A DNA stretch of 64,000 nucleotides from positions 252,050,484-252,114,483 of the forward strand of contig CAKMRJ010005412.1 of the NCBI GenBank assembly GCA_928212115.1, written 5' to 3'. Below are positions 1 to 10,858 of the stretch, piece after piece; position 1 is the first letter of the stretch, and every line of letters starts with the position of its first letter. This stretch comes from Lactuca virosa. Lineage: Eukaryota > Streptophyta > Magnoliopsida > Asterales > Asteraceae. The notes below the pieces were generated by a model. It did no database searches, was not told the origin of the DNA, and was given only the letters and a program-made list of their open reading frames with translations. A program made the position numbers and the translations under genes.

Positions 1-511
1 TTCACGTCGATCTCCGGTACCGCCGACAATAAGGATGTGCAAGGTTGGCTTCGTCGGCGGTTGGCGATGGTGCTCCAATGAACTCCGACGGCGACAAGCA
101 TGTCCCTGGAGAGAGGTAAAGTGAGGGTGGCGGCCGAATGAAGCATTTAGGGTTAGGGTTACGGAGTGGTGGACGTTAAATACCGACTCCATTGAAATAT
201 TATCCCATATTGACGCATTTAGTCCCTCCTTGTCCTTCTTTCTTCAAATTCAATCCAAAAATTACCATTCCCACTCTGTCTCCTAAAATCCTTATGAAAT
301 AAATCCGATATTTACTTTTTAACCCCTGTTTCCATAATTTCTTTTATATTAAGCCCCCAGAGATTCAAACATCGCCATTTGGCTTCCTGAAACCAACACT
401 CCACTAATTATCATTTGATTTTGGACTACGCTAATATATAATAATAATAATAATTTCTTCTCGGGGTTCCGGTTAATTATTTAATTATTATATTTTAAAT
501 GGGATGTTACA
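1..511 (-). mobile_element. 3' LTR of gypsy-like element H (partial)
   Basis: This stretch matches 6581-7092 base for base apart from roughly 15-17 differences that I counted by eye, about 3 percent. It ends in GGGATGTTACA, as the right copy does. It is followed directly by a purine tract read on the minus strand (GAGTGGGGGAGAGT), the polypurine tract expected next to a 3' LTR. The element therefore runs on the minus strand and this LTR continues beyond the left window edge. Confidence 0.85.
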
Positions 512-3500
512 ACTCTCCCCCACTCAAATTTCATTTCGTCCTCGAAATCGTTTCTTATCATTCCTTACACGCCCGACAACCTGAGCTTCATGGTCAGAAC
601 TACGAGCATAACCCCAGTCTTTCCAAGGCAACCGTAACCAACCCTCGTAGGGTTCTAAAACCTGAAAATAAACGAATCCCTTTCAATATGATCACATTTA
701 CTTAATCTGAATTCTGAAGTCTCGAGGTGGTCTGGCTTCATGACAGACTGCCCACACTGGATCCTTGTTGTTGAATTCATTGCACTTATCTCCCAATTGG
801 CTACTCAACTGCTAATAACCTGGGGTCATCCCCCGAAAACAAAATCACAAATTCCACACTACAAACTCCAACTCTCTTCGTGACAAGATATTAGGTACTC
901 CTTCTAGAGAAATTCGTTCTGATAACCAATCCCTAGCGATATAACGAACAACGATATGTAAATTGGGTGATGACCCCTTTTGGATCAACATAACAATGTT
1001 TCCTTTGGTTCCTGAATCACATACATATAATGACCGGCTCATAAGCTCAAACACTCATACCTGGCCCAATCAGCCTCGGGCTGGAATACCAGGCATGCCC
1101 ACGATGGGTCCAGTCATCCTCAGGATGGTATACCCTCGTATCATACACATGTTTGCCCCAATCAACCTTCGGGTTGGCATACCGAACTCATCAGGTCCAA
1201 TCAATCATAGGGTTCGGTCATCCTCGGGATGGAATACCCTATATCATAATACCACTATATACGAACTCGGGTCTAAACTCACAACTTGAGGTTCAGGGAC
1301 CTACCCTTGTATTTCGCACTAAATCTTCTGATTCCTCGTAGCTGATTACGGCTCGCGCGAATCTCAACAATGTGTCCATTCTGAAAGCGCTCCAACAGAT
1401 GAATGAACTACTAGGATCACTAGGCCCACAGCCTATGACTGGAATACCCCTACAAGGCCCTCAGCATAGGTCTGGATTGCCTTTGAGCCCACAGCATGAG
1501 TCTGGTATGCCCTAACTAGCCCTCAGCTCATGATCGAAATGCTCCTGATAGACTATCAACCTTGTCCAAAAGGAAAGGCCTAACCCACGTCCTTCGCAAC
1601 ACCAACCAGCGCCACGATGCTGAAACCCCACCATGCACGATTCACTTATATAATAAGTTGCTATCCAAGCAAACTCCTACAACTCATGGTCGCACATGAC
1701 CCTAGAATAGTATGATAGCCGAACTCTGAATCCAATTGCAACCATTACCCAGACCTGATCAAGCACGTAAGCCGAACCAACCCTATTGCCACCTTGAATA
1801 CCCACAGATACACACGAAGAATCACTACCATGCACATATTTGGGAATCCATAACTCCATATTCACTCGGCATAAAAACCCATACTTGACCCAGACTGATC
1901 CGATTCTACTAATACCAAACTAGTCCGAGAAGACTTCCACGATTATCCCGAAGGTTACCAAAATCCGATTTCGATACGAATCGAAATTCTATTCCATCAT
2001 CGAGGGGAAACATACCCCAAAGACTTAGGAAACATAAACACACTGCATAAGGGAATTAATGACGCGTTCCTAGCTTCTCAACTGTCGTCTCTTGAATTCC
2101 TTGGAGAATTCCCACTCCCTTAGAGGTTCACCGATTAACGCCTGTCCGACCATTCTGGAAGCCATAATCTGATCAGCAACAAACAAAACCTTCAATGGCT
2201 GACGCTCAACCTGAGAATTCCCAATTCTCCCCCACTTAGAACACTAATCACCACCCACTGGTGTGAAATTGAAACATAACTTAACCGACAGTCCTTGATG
2301 CTTGAATGATCCCACACTCAAATCTTGAAGACCAAAAGATAGATGCTCTAACTAATACTTCAACAACAAGCTTTTTCCCTTGGCGCTTTCATCCGCCAAT
2401 CAATAACGATCACTACAACCGCTGAATCCTGTCGATGCTGAATACCCATCCTGTGGGGCCCTGTCCACAGACCTCCCACATATTACCCATCTTCCCAAAG
2501 TGCTCCAAACAAATTTCTTGCTCTCGGGCTCTAGAAATCATATCATTCAGGGTCTCGCACCCTGACTCACTCACTAGCTCAATCGTACTCATTTGAAATG
2601 CAGTAGCTGAAGCAACCACTGCCCTAAACCGGCTACAACAACTCCCAAGACTTAGTCTTAAATCCCGAAAGTGCAATAGATCGCACAACCCATCCTTACT
2701 GTCCGCTGCAAGAGACCCAAGGCGAATCAGATCTTAGCTCCTACGGGTCAGAACAGTAGTCGCGTACGCCTCATAAGATACTCATGCCACATCGACCCAC
2801 CTGCGCTCACCAGCTCTGAGATACTGTCGCCAACCTCTGCGACTAACTGACCCCAAGATGGAATACCACCTGATCCTAGGGTCACATTCTTGTTCCCTCC
2901 TTCGAGCTCGAAAACTGAAACGGCAAAATCCTTTCCCTAGAAAACGACATTCCAATTTATCAATCGACCATTTTACTTCCAGCTGTAAAACTCGAGCTGA
3001 TCATAATCATCACTCCCTTCTTGAGTCCCGCGACTCACATCCCAACCTCGAGCAAAACCCCCCAAAGCCTCAATCTAGAAACTTATGTGCTAGCCTCTCC
3101 CGCTCAACCCACGGAATGTAACGAGTACGGAACATCTCCCTGATCTCAAGTAACTGCATCCCTCTTCTCATCAAAATGTGTCCCAGTAACAAGTCTCGGT
3201 ACTAGAAAGTTCGACCAACTCCTCCCCCTGCCGTCGTTACAGCTGTTGCAGCTGCTGCGGCAGCCGTCTCAGCAAGGCTGCATAGTGCTCATCGTAATAC
3301 TCAACCATGGCGGTCTTAATAGACCCCAACATCTCCGGCTACTGTCCCCAGACAATCTCGATCACCCCTCTCCCGGATGATCTCCCTGATACGATCCTTT
3401 GACAATACTGTCCTATCTTGGCTGCCAGCTCCCGGTCCTGATCCGGATCCGATCTCAAGACGTCTCATAACCATCATTCTGATAATACACCAGAAAGATC

Positions 3501-4282
3501 TCCGATAACCCATATGATGACAGGGAACAAACTCCTAACTGAACCCCATGGGTTGTAACTTCCTTGATACGCGTATGGGTCCTTTGCTTTTAGTAGTACG
3601 GGCCCATACTACCTTCCACACCTACCCATATTTGTCTCAAGTATCACCACAACGCCCTAACTGTATACATAACCTGGCAAGCGCTCAATCCTCACTCCTA
3701 TAGGAATAATAAACTATCTCATAACTGGCCTCTCGGCCTCTCACGACCCACCCATGAAACTTCCACCAACCCTACAGCACTAGTGTATGCTAACCATACA
3801 TAACATTGGACCCTATAGACTTTTGAATACCTGATCCTACCCTAAGCCCTTCATCAAACAAGAATAGGAAATAAGGCCAAACCAAACATTCTCAGGCTAT
3901 AAGATCTTAATTATGTACGGCCGTGATGCATACAATAAGCAACTACAGTAAAGATGTCAATTTCATATAAAGAAAACCCTAGGCTATCAGGCATCATATA
4001 ATCAGGCAATTCTATCATGCAATTCCTGAAGATCCTTAGCCTAGTACTAGCATATTGTTCTAACATATCACAATGTCAATAACTGTATGGTATTTTGGGG
4101 TCTACTTACTGGCTTCGGCTGATCGTACACCATGTATCCTCCTTTGATATTTTGAAAACCCTTTTTAAAAATCATTTCGAAAACCTTTCTAAAAACCATT
4201 TTGAAAACCTTTTCCTTAGTTTGAGACTGGATTCACACAAGTGCTCCTCCAATTCACTCAAACCAAGGCTCTGATACCAACT
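512..4282 (-). mobile_element. Interior of element H, decayed, no intact gag or pol
   Basis: The interior lies between a polypurine tract (about 512-525, minus) and a primer-binding site read on the minus strand (TTGGTATCAGAGCC, about 4266-4281), which fits priming by initiator tRNA-Met. No reverse transcriptase, integrase or protease motif was found. The only coding trace is gag-like material around 2413-3513. The segment at 3585-3670 resembles 39390-39470 in the unrelated-looking C/D element, so the two interiors share leader sequence. At 1400-1550 there are 'tctggattgcc' repeats like those inside its own LTR. Most likely a non-autonomous or long-dead derivative. Confidence 0.65.
2413..3513 (-). 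pseudogene. Gypsy-type gag remnant in element H
   Basis: Minus-strand frames hold fragments that resemble Ty3/gypsy gag. An open stretch at 2413-2688 contains a segment like the 'TLxDMIxxAREREIxLE' region that follows the gag core. Around 3230-3320 the minus strand reads as an alanine-rich segment after a 'YYDEHYA' like motif, and 3316-3513 is an open, arginine-rich frame. The pieces are in different frames and separated by stops. Family assignment is by memory of gag sequences and is weak. Confidence 0.4.
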
Positions 4283-7092
4283 TGTAACACCCGTAAAATT
4301 CAACCTAATTTAAAACTTTTTCAAACATCCAAAAACCATTCGTTATTACAAAGTGTTTTCAAAATATTTTAATATCAGAGTATCCCAAAAACCATAAGTC
4401 CAAAACACGAGGATGTGTACGGTCACGCCTTCGCCTTGCCAAGTCATCTGAAGCACCTGAAACAATAAACTGAAACCGTAAGCACAAAGCTTAGTGAGTT
4501 ACCCCCAAAATACCGATACACATAACAATATCAGCAATAACATAACAAACTGAATAGCATGCAATGGGTCCACAACTTTACAGACTGGATTACCCCTGGG
4601 CCCACAGTGTGAGTCTGGATTGCCTTTCGGGCCCACAGCTCACATCTGGATTGCCACCGAGCCCACAGTACGAGTTTCCCTCAGCTCGTATCTGGATTGC
4701 TCCACCGACTGGATTACCCCTGGGCCCACAGTGTGAGTCTGGATTGCCTTCTGGGCCTACAGCTCACATTTGGATTGCCACCGAGCCCACAGTACGAGTC
4801 TCCCTCAGCTCGTATCTGGAATGCTCCCGAGTCCTCAGTATGAGTCAGGTATGCCTTTCCCGGCCCTCAGCTCATATCTGGAATACTTTAGGGTTTGTTG
4901 GCTACCGCACAGGGCAGTACAACCTCAACGCAACCCACATAACATGTCAACATATAACATAACTAATGCACATACAGGTAAATAAGTAGTAACACAGGTA
5001 TTCCTACAGATCTATCAGACTAGCATATCAACTGGCATACATCACTAACTCATACTCAACATATCAATAACTAGTAGGATATCAAATCCAATGGGCCGGC
5101 CTTGGTGCCTTAGACCCCTCAGTATAGTGAGGATAACTCACTTGGCACTGCTGAAGTCCCGCAGGTAAAGCTCTAGCTGCTAGTTGACAGATTCCCGAAC
5201 TGTCCACATCAAACAATACCCAATCAATAATTGGGTTCCAAGCCCAAGGTCCAACTCACACTACAAAAATCTCAAAAGTCAAATCATGGGCCAAAGCCCG
5301 ACATATGGCCAAATTGGGCCCAGACCTCTACATGGTCTTTCCTTAAGGCCCATCCAATTATTCCAATCCAATTCCCATGGCCCAATATCACATAATCATA
5401 AAGGCCCAATTATGGCCCATCTATGGCCCAATTTTCCAAATTGGGCCCAAGTCCTCACATGGGCCTTATCCTAAAGCCCATCTAATTACTTTGGTCCATT
5501 AACTTTTTCTTGGATGGCCCACCAATAGTCCAATCGCCAAAGCCCAATAAGAAGGCCCAACTCAAGGCCCAAGTGAAATTAGGGTTTTCACATGAAATGA
5601 CGATTAGGGTTAAGTGCTCCTACTTATCCAACTAAGGACTTAATCCATTAAGTCCATCATTGTGTTAGGTTAGTTTGCCAATGATTATTAATTATTATTT
5701 TAGGTTTAATAATTAATTCTCGTGTGTGTCCCAAACAATTCCCACAATTTAGGGTTTTATGCTCTTAGAGTTTTCCAAACCCAGTACTAGCCCATTAGTC
5801 CATTGGTTGGGCTTTTAGGTCACTTTGGGCCTTATTGGGCCCATTAGGGTCTCTTTGGGCCCACTAGGGTTTCATTGGGCCCATTCTTGTCCAATCATCC
5901 CAACCGAGGTCCAAACGCAATCAAAGCACACCGCCACCCGACACGGCGGCCGGTGGCGACAGGAGGCGGCAACCACCACCTTACGGTGGTGGTTTAGACT
6001 TATATTATCATTCCGGTTACAAATTACAACAATACACACACCCAACAAAATAACACACTTAAATAGAATATACAGCCACCTCGTGGCGGCAAGGGGCGAT
6101 AGGGAGTGGCAGCCACCACCTCACGGTGGTGGTGGTGGCCCTTCTTGTGACTCCGACCAAGACCAATACACACACGACACACACATGGCCACCTTATGGC
6201 GGCAGGCGGCTGAACATGGTGGCAGATGGCGTTGAACGAAACAACCGGCAACAACATTGGTTATCGGCAATAGCTTCCTTATTGGCGACAGCCACCATGG
6301 CCGGCTGCCATGGTGGTTCATCACGCCTTTCACTTGACATAAACCACTCCCACACGCCATCGTATATCAAACCACGAACCCAACCACCATCCCCCATCGG
6401 TGTGCGGCGGACGGAAATACCACAGGAGGTGGTCACTCAGAGCTTACGGCGGCGTCAGGTACAGCCAAGCATAGCACGACTGGAACGAAGAGGAGGTGTG
6501 ACTGGGGTGACGGCAGCGATACACAACGACTATACTGTCCATCTGCTTCCACCAGCCACGACGTCAGTCTCCGGCGAAGCTTCACGTCGATCTCCGGTAC
6601 CACCGACAATAAGGATGTGCAAGGTTGGCTTCGTCGGCGGTTGGCGATGGTGCTCCAATGAACTCCGACGGCGACAAGCATGGCGGCTGGAGAGAGGTAA
6701 AGTGAGGGTGGCAGCCGAATGAAGCATTTAGGGTTAGGGTTACAGAGTGGTGGACGCTAAATACCGACTCCATTGAAATATTATCCCATATTGACGCATT
6801 TAGTCCCTCCTTGTCCTTCTTTCTTCAAATTCAATCGAGAAATTACCATTCCCACCCTGTCTCCTAAAATCCTTACAAAATAAATCCGATATTTACTTTT
6901 TAACCCCTGTTTCGATAATTTCTTTTATATTAATCCCCCAGAGATTCAAACATCGCCATTTGGCTTCCTGAAACCAACACTCCACTAATTATCATTTGAT
7001 TTTGGACTACGCTAATATATAATAATAATAATAATTTCTTCTCTGGGTTCCGGTTAATTATTTAATTATTCTATTTTAAATGGGATGTTACA
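4283..7092 (-). mobile_element. 5' LTR of element H (2,810 bp)
   Basis: The LTR starts TGTAACACCCG and ends GGGATGTTACA on the plus strand. It abuts the tRNA-Met primer-binding site on its left, which makes it the 5' LTR of a minus-strand element. Inside are a 124-bp tandem duplication (4584-4831), a block very dense in GGCCCA/TGGGCC (5280-5900) and a GC-rich CGG/CCACC tract (5930-6700). The right border joins the 3' untranslated part of a copia element at 7093, so H inserted there. The expected duplicate of 'taatc' would lie left of the window. Confidence 0.85.
4584..4831. repeat. 124-bp tandem duplication in LTR of H
   Basis: The unit beginning 'actggattacccctgggc' occurs at 4584 and 4708. 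Each unit is made of smaller 'cccacag...ctggattgcc' monomers, and shorter related monomers continue to about 4890. Confidence 0.85.
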
Positions 7093-7393
7093 TAATCCAA
7101 TGCTCAAATCAAACTCATAAGCACTCATGAACGTTGCAGCAAACCTTTGCTATGTCTAATACACTTTAGACAATCTACAAACCAATTCATGACAATCTTC
7201 TTTCATACCTACTCCCAAAGTATGAGCGACTGTGGAACATTCGAATAATCTTATTATCCAGGAAGTCAAAACATGCAAAATGAAACAATAGGTAAATAAT
7301 CAACATAAGACAGTAACATTACTTATAAATAATACTCTTTTATTTAATCATCAAATGTCAATTACATTTATCTATTACACGTTTCTTAACTAT
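7093..7393 (-). mobile_element. 3' untranslated part of copia element 1
   Basis: This non-coding stretch follows the RNase H stop on the minus strand and is cut at 7092/7093 by the insertion of element H. No copy of the 5' LTR found at 15198-15973 is present here, so the 3' LTR must lie on the far side of H, outside the window. Confidence 0.55.
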
Positions 7394-7984
7394 CTAATCT
7401 AAACTAATATCGTCCTTCAGCCCGATGCTCCTAGCGTGCTGTAAGTGCTTAACCCTACTCAATCCCTTCGTAAGAGGATCTGCTGGGTTATCTTCGGACG
7501 ATACCCTCTTCACTATGAGGATTCCTTCTTCCACCCGATGTTGAATAAAGTGGTAGTTTCTGTCGATATGTCGAGATCTGTCATGATCCCTTGGTTCCTT
7601 GGTCAAGGCAACCGCTCCTTCATTATCATAGAGAATTTCCATGGGCTCCTTTATGGCTGGTACAACTCCAAGGTCTCCGATGAAGTTCTTCAACTATATC
7701 GCCTCCTTTGACGCTTCGATCGTCGCTATATACTCTGATTCGCACGTTGAATCAGCTACGGTCTCCTGCTTGGAACTTTTTCAAGTCACTACTCCTCAAT
7801 TCAGGGTAAAGACCCAGCCCGACTGCGAATGGTAGTTGTCCCTGTCGGTTTGAAAACTGGCGTCACTATACCCTCGCACCCTTAAGTCATCACTCCCATC
7901 AAGGACTAGAAACCATTCCTTGGTCCTCCGAAGGTACTTAAGAATATTCTTGACTGCGGTCCAATGTGCTTTGCCAGGGTTCCC
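7394..7984 (-). pseudogene. Copia element 1: RNase H region (decayed)
   Basis: The minus strand encodes the end of a Ty1/copia polyprotein. The segment at 7394-7693 carries the 'HIDRNYHFI' and 'NPADPLTKGL' signatures that end copia RNase H. Upstream, between 7694 and 7984, the same protein continues but is interrupted by at least three stops, which look like CAA to TAA, GGA to TGA and TGG to TGA changes. It follows directly on the reverse transcriptase region. It cannot make a working enzyme. Confidence 0.85.
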
Positions 7985-8921
7985 TTAATATCTGCTGACC
8001 ATGCTCAAAGCGAAGGCCACATCAGGACGAGTACATGTCATAGCATACATAATCGAGCCAACTGCGGAAGCGTATGGTACTCGGCTCATTTCTGCTATCT
8101 CCACTTCGGTACTCGGGCTTTGAGTCTTACTCAACTTGGCATTACTTTGGATCGGTAACTCCCATTTCTTCAAATTCTCCATACTAAAACGTTTTAGCAC
8201 CTTGTCCAAGTAAGTGTTCTGACTAAGTCCTATTAGTCTCTTTGTTCTGACTAAGTCCTATTAGTCTCTTACTTCTGTTTCTCACTATCCTTATTCCCAA
8301 AATATAGGCAGCCTGTCTGAGGTCCTTCATAGCGAAGCACTTCCCAAGCCAGGATTTAACTTTCTTCAGGGTTGGGATGTCGTTTCCTATGAGTAGTATG
8401 TCATCGACATACAATACGAGGAAGCTTACTATACTTCCACTGGCTTTGACATATACACATGATTCATCCTCGCGTCGCAGAAAACCAAACTCTTTGACTT
8501 TCTCATCGAAACAAAGATTCCATCTGCGAGATGCTTGTTTTAGTCCATAAATGGACTTCTCAAGTTTACACACTCTATTGGGATGCTTCGCATGGACAAA
8601 ACCCTCTGGCTGACTCATGTAAACATCCTCAACCAACTTCCCGTTAAGGAAAGCGGTTTTGACATCCATCTGTCGTATTTCATAGTCATGAAATGCAGCA
8701 ATGGCTAGCATCACCCTGCTAGACTTTATCTTCGCAACTGGTGAGAAGGTTTCATCATAGTCAACTCTGGGAGTTTGAGTGAAACCCTTCGCAACCAATC
8801 GCGCCTTATAGGTGTGTACTTTCCCATCCATATCGGTCTTCTTCTCGAAGATCCACTTACACCCGACCATCTTACGACCTGGCACATTATCAACCAAATT
8901 CCAAACTTGGTTGTCATACAT
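7985..8921 (-). pseudogene. Copia element 1: reverse transcriptase (decayed)
   Basis: This is the RNA-dependent DNA polymerase core of a Ty1/copia element. It shows 'GCKWIFEKK', 'RLVAKGFTQ', 'QMDVKTAFLNG', 'IYGLKQA' and the catalytic YVDD box (followed by ILLIGND). The frame runs well from 8921 to about 8223. There a 28-bp tandem duplication (8219-8246 and 8247-8274) shifts the frame, and the protein resumes at 8209 in another frame with 'GSIMYAMTCTRPDVAFA'. A stop separates it from the upstream integrase part, and that stop lies in the same frame. Confidence 0.9.
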
Positions 8922-8924
8922 GGA

Positions 8925-10187
8925 CTAAATCTCATTGTCCATAGCCTCTTTCCATTTCACAGACTCCGGGCCTGCCATGGCTTCCTTATAGCTGTTAAGT
9001 TCGTCTAAATTTGTTAGTGTATTATCACTAATAAACGTATCACCCTCACTTGTTATATGAAAACCAAACAACACAGGCGGAACACTAACTCTACTGAAAC
9101 GTCTAAGAGGTAAGGATTCGTCAATCGGTTCAACCGGAGTTTTCTCCTCGGGTTGAGCGTCAGTGTTAGAGGTTCCTTCATCACTCGACTCTTGAAGCTC
9201 TTCAAGATCGATTTGCCTCCCAGTGTCCCCTTGGCTTATGAGTTCTCGTTCTCGGAAAACCCCTCTCCTCGCAACGAAGACAACATTGTCACTCGGTCTA
9301 TAGAAGAGATAACCAAATGACTTTTGTGGGTAGCCGATGAAAATACACCGCTCACTACGAGGTTCGAGCTTGTCGTGAGTCTCTCGTCTTAAGAAAGCCT
9401 CGCAACCCCAAACCTTGATGTGTGCCAACGAGGGAGCTTTCCATGTCCACATCTCGTGAGGTGTTTTGGCAACCTTCTTCGTAGGGACTAAGTTAAGGAT
9501 ATGGGCGGTAGTCTCTAAGGCATACCCCCAGAATGAGATAGGTAGTGAAGCACGACTCATCATGGACCGAACCATGTCTAGCAAGGTTCGACTACACCTC
9601 TCAGCCACACCATTCAACTGCGGTGTCCTAGGGGGCATCTATTGCGAAACAATTCCGCATTCCTTGAGGTAGTCGTGGAATTCAAGACTTAGGTACTCTC
9701 CACCTCGATCAGATCGAAGCATCTTGATTTTCCTGCCCAATTGATTCTCCACTTCTTGCTTGAACTCTTTGAACTTTTCAAAGGTTTCTGACTTATGCCT
9801 GATTAAGTAGATATAGCCATATCTGCTATAATCATCGGTAAAAGTCACGTAGAAGCGGCAAGCATCCCTTGTGGTGGATCTAAAAGGCCCACATACATCA
9901 GTATTTATGAGATCCAATAAACCCTCACCCCTCGCACAAGTGTCAGTGAAGGGTGACTTGGTCATCTTTCCAAGTAAACAAGACTCACACACGTCGTCGT
10001 CCCTAAGGTCGAATGACTCTAACACTCTATCCTTTTGGAGTTGGGCTATGCGTTTCTTGTTGACATGTCCAAGATGACAATGCCACAAGCATGCTTTATC
10101 CAAATCATTTGAAGAATCAATACATAACACATCATTTCCTAAATTGTCTACAACCATCACAGTTTCATATATTCCATTACAAGGCAA
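8925..10187 (-). pseudogene. Copia element 1: pre-integrase and integrase (decayed)
   Basis: Read on the minus strand. A GAG-pre-integrase zinc-binding region (HLGH followed by CESC) leads into the integrase core. Acidic residues are visible in 'INTDVCGPF' and 'LRSDRGGEY', and the third acidic position lies in 'LNGVAER'. The plant copia segment 'HIKVWGCEAF' and a variable acidic linker follow. Two nonsense codons break it: one near 9636-9638, where W is expected in 'SQWTPPRTPQ', and one near 8922-8924, before the RT. The flanking pieces stay in one frame, so these are point mutations. Confidence 0.88.
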
Positions 10188-10858
10188 TGCTTCAAAATAG
10201 AAAACACCATTAAGATAAGGATTAATAGAACCCTTTTCATTATCAAATGAATATCAAAACCTTGTCTATACAAACCATGAAATGAAATGATGTTTCTTGC
10301 CATATCTGGCGAATAGAAACAATTACTGAAATCTAATCCTAATCCACTACTGAGCATTAAAGAGTAAACTCTGATCTTGGTGACAGGCGACGATCTTCTG
10401 TTCCCCATGATCAAATTTATCTTCCCATGCTCCATATCCCTATTTCTTCTTAGGCCCTACAAATCAGAACAAATGTGAAAACCACATCCTGTATCAAGAA
10501 CCCAAGAAATAGCATGTGATGAATCATTAGATTTAATAGTGTAAATACATGCGTAGGACAGCTTGATCTTTCCATCCTTGATGTCTTGCAGATATTTCGG
10601 ACAGCTTCGTTTCCAATGCCCTATTTCGTGGCAGTGGTGGCACTCTGCCTCCTTGGGGTTAGAGTTGGGTTTAGCAGGACTAACCTTGGTTCCACTAGAA
10701 GAGGAGCCATTTTGGGACTTTCCCTTATGGTGGTTCTTTGAGGGAGCCTTCCTCTTCTTACCCTTCCCTTGCCCAATTTCCAGGATTGGGGCAGCAGAAG
10801 CAGTTGGAGATGATGCAACAGATTTGTCCTTGAGTTTGCTCTCAGCAGTCCTCAATAA
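10157..10858 (-). pseudogene. Copia element 1: gag zinc knuckle and protease (decayed)
   Basis: The minus strand begins at the border of solo LTR F. It encodes a lysine-rich gag tail and a CCHC zinc knuckle (C-x2-C-x4-H-x4-C, in CHHCHEIGHWKRSC), then the aspartic protease motif WVLDTG. A TAG stop at about 10457 replaces an expected Gln right after 'HICSDL'. The frame is unchanged after it (10435). A one-base frameshift near 10240-10260 then moves the protein into the integrase frame. Confidence 0.88.
10854..10858. repeat. Target site duplication AATAA (left)
   Basis: AATAA lies directly before TGTAACGCCCG and is repeated at 13195-13199 directly after GATGTCACA. It marks the insertion of solo LTR F. 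Confidence 0.9.

Noticed and set aside
4564..4985. Two overlapping open frames in 4564-4985
   Set aside because: They translate the 124-bp tandem repeats of the LTR. The repetitive peptides carry no gene signal.
6126..6722. Open frame of 198 codons on the plus strand, Arg/Thr-rich
   Set aside because: It lies in the GC-rich part of LTR H with competing open frames on both strands. No domain is seen, and the copy at 1-126 covers only its end. It is a composition effect.
7445..7711. Plus-strand open frames opposite copia pol, and similar ones at 8775, 9466, 9871 and 10563
   Set aside because: They are antisense shadows of the minus-strand polyprotein.
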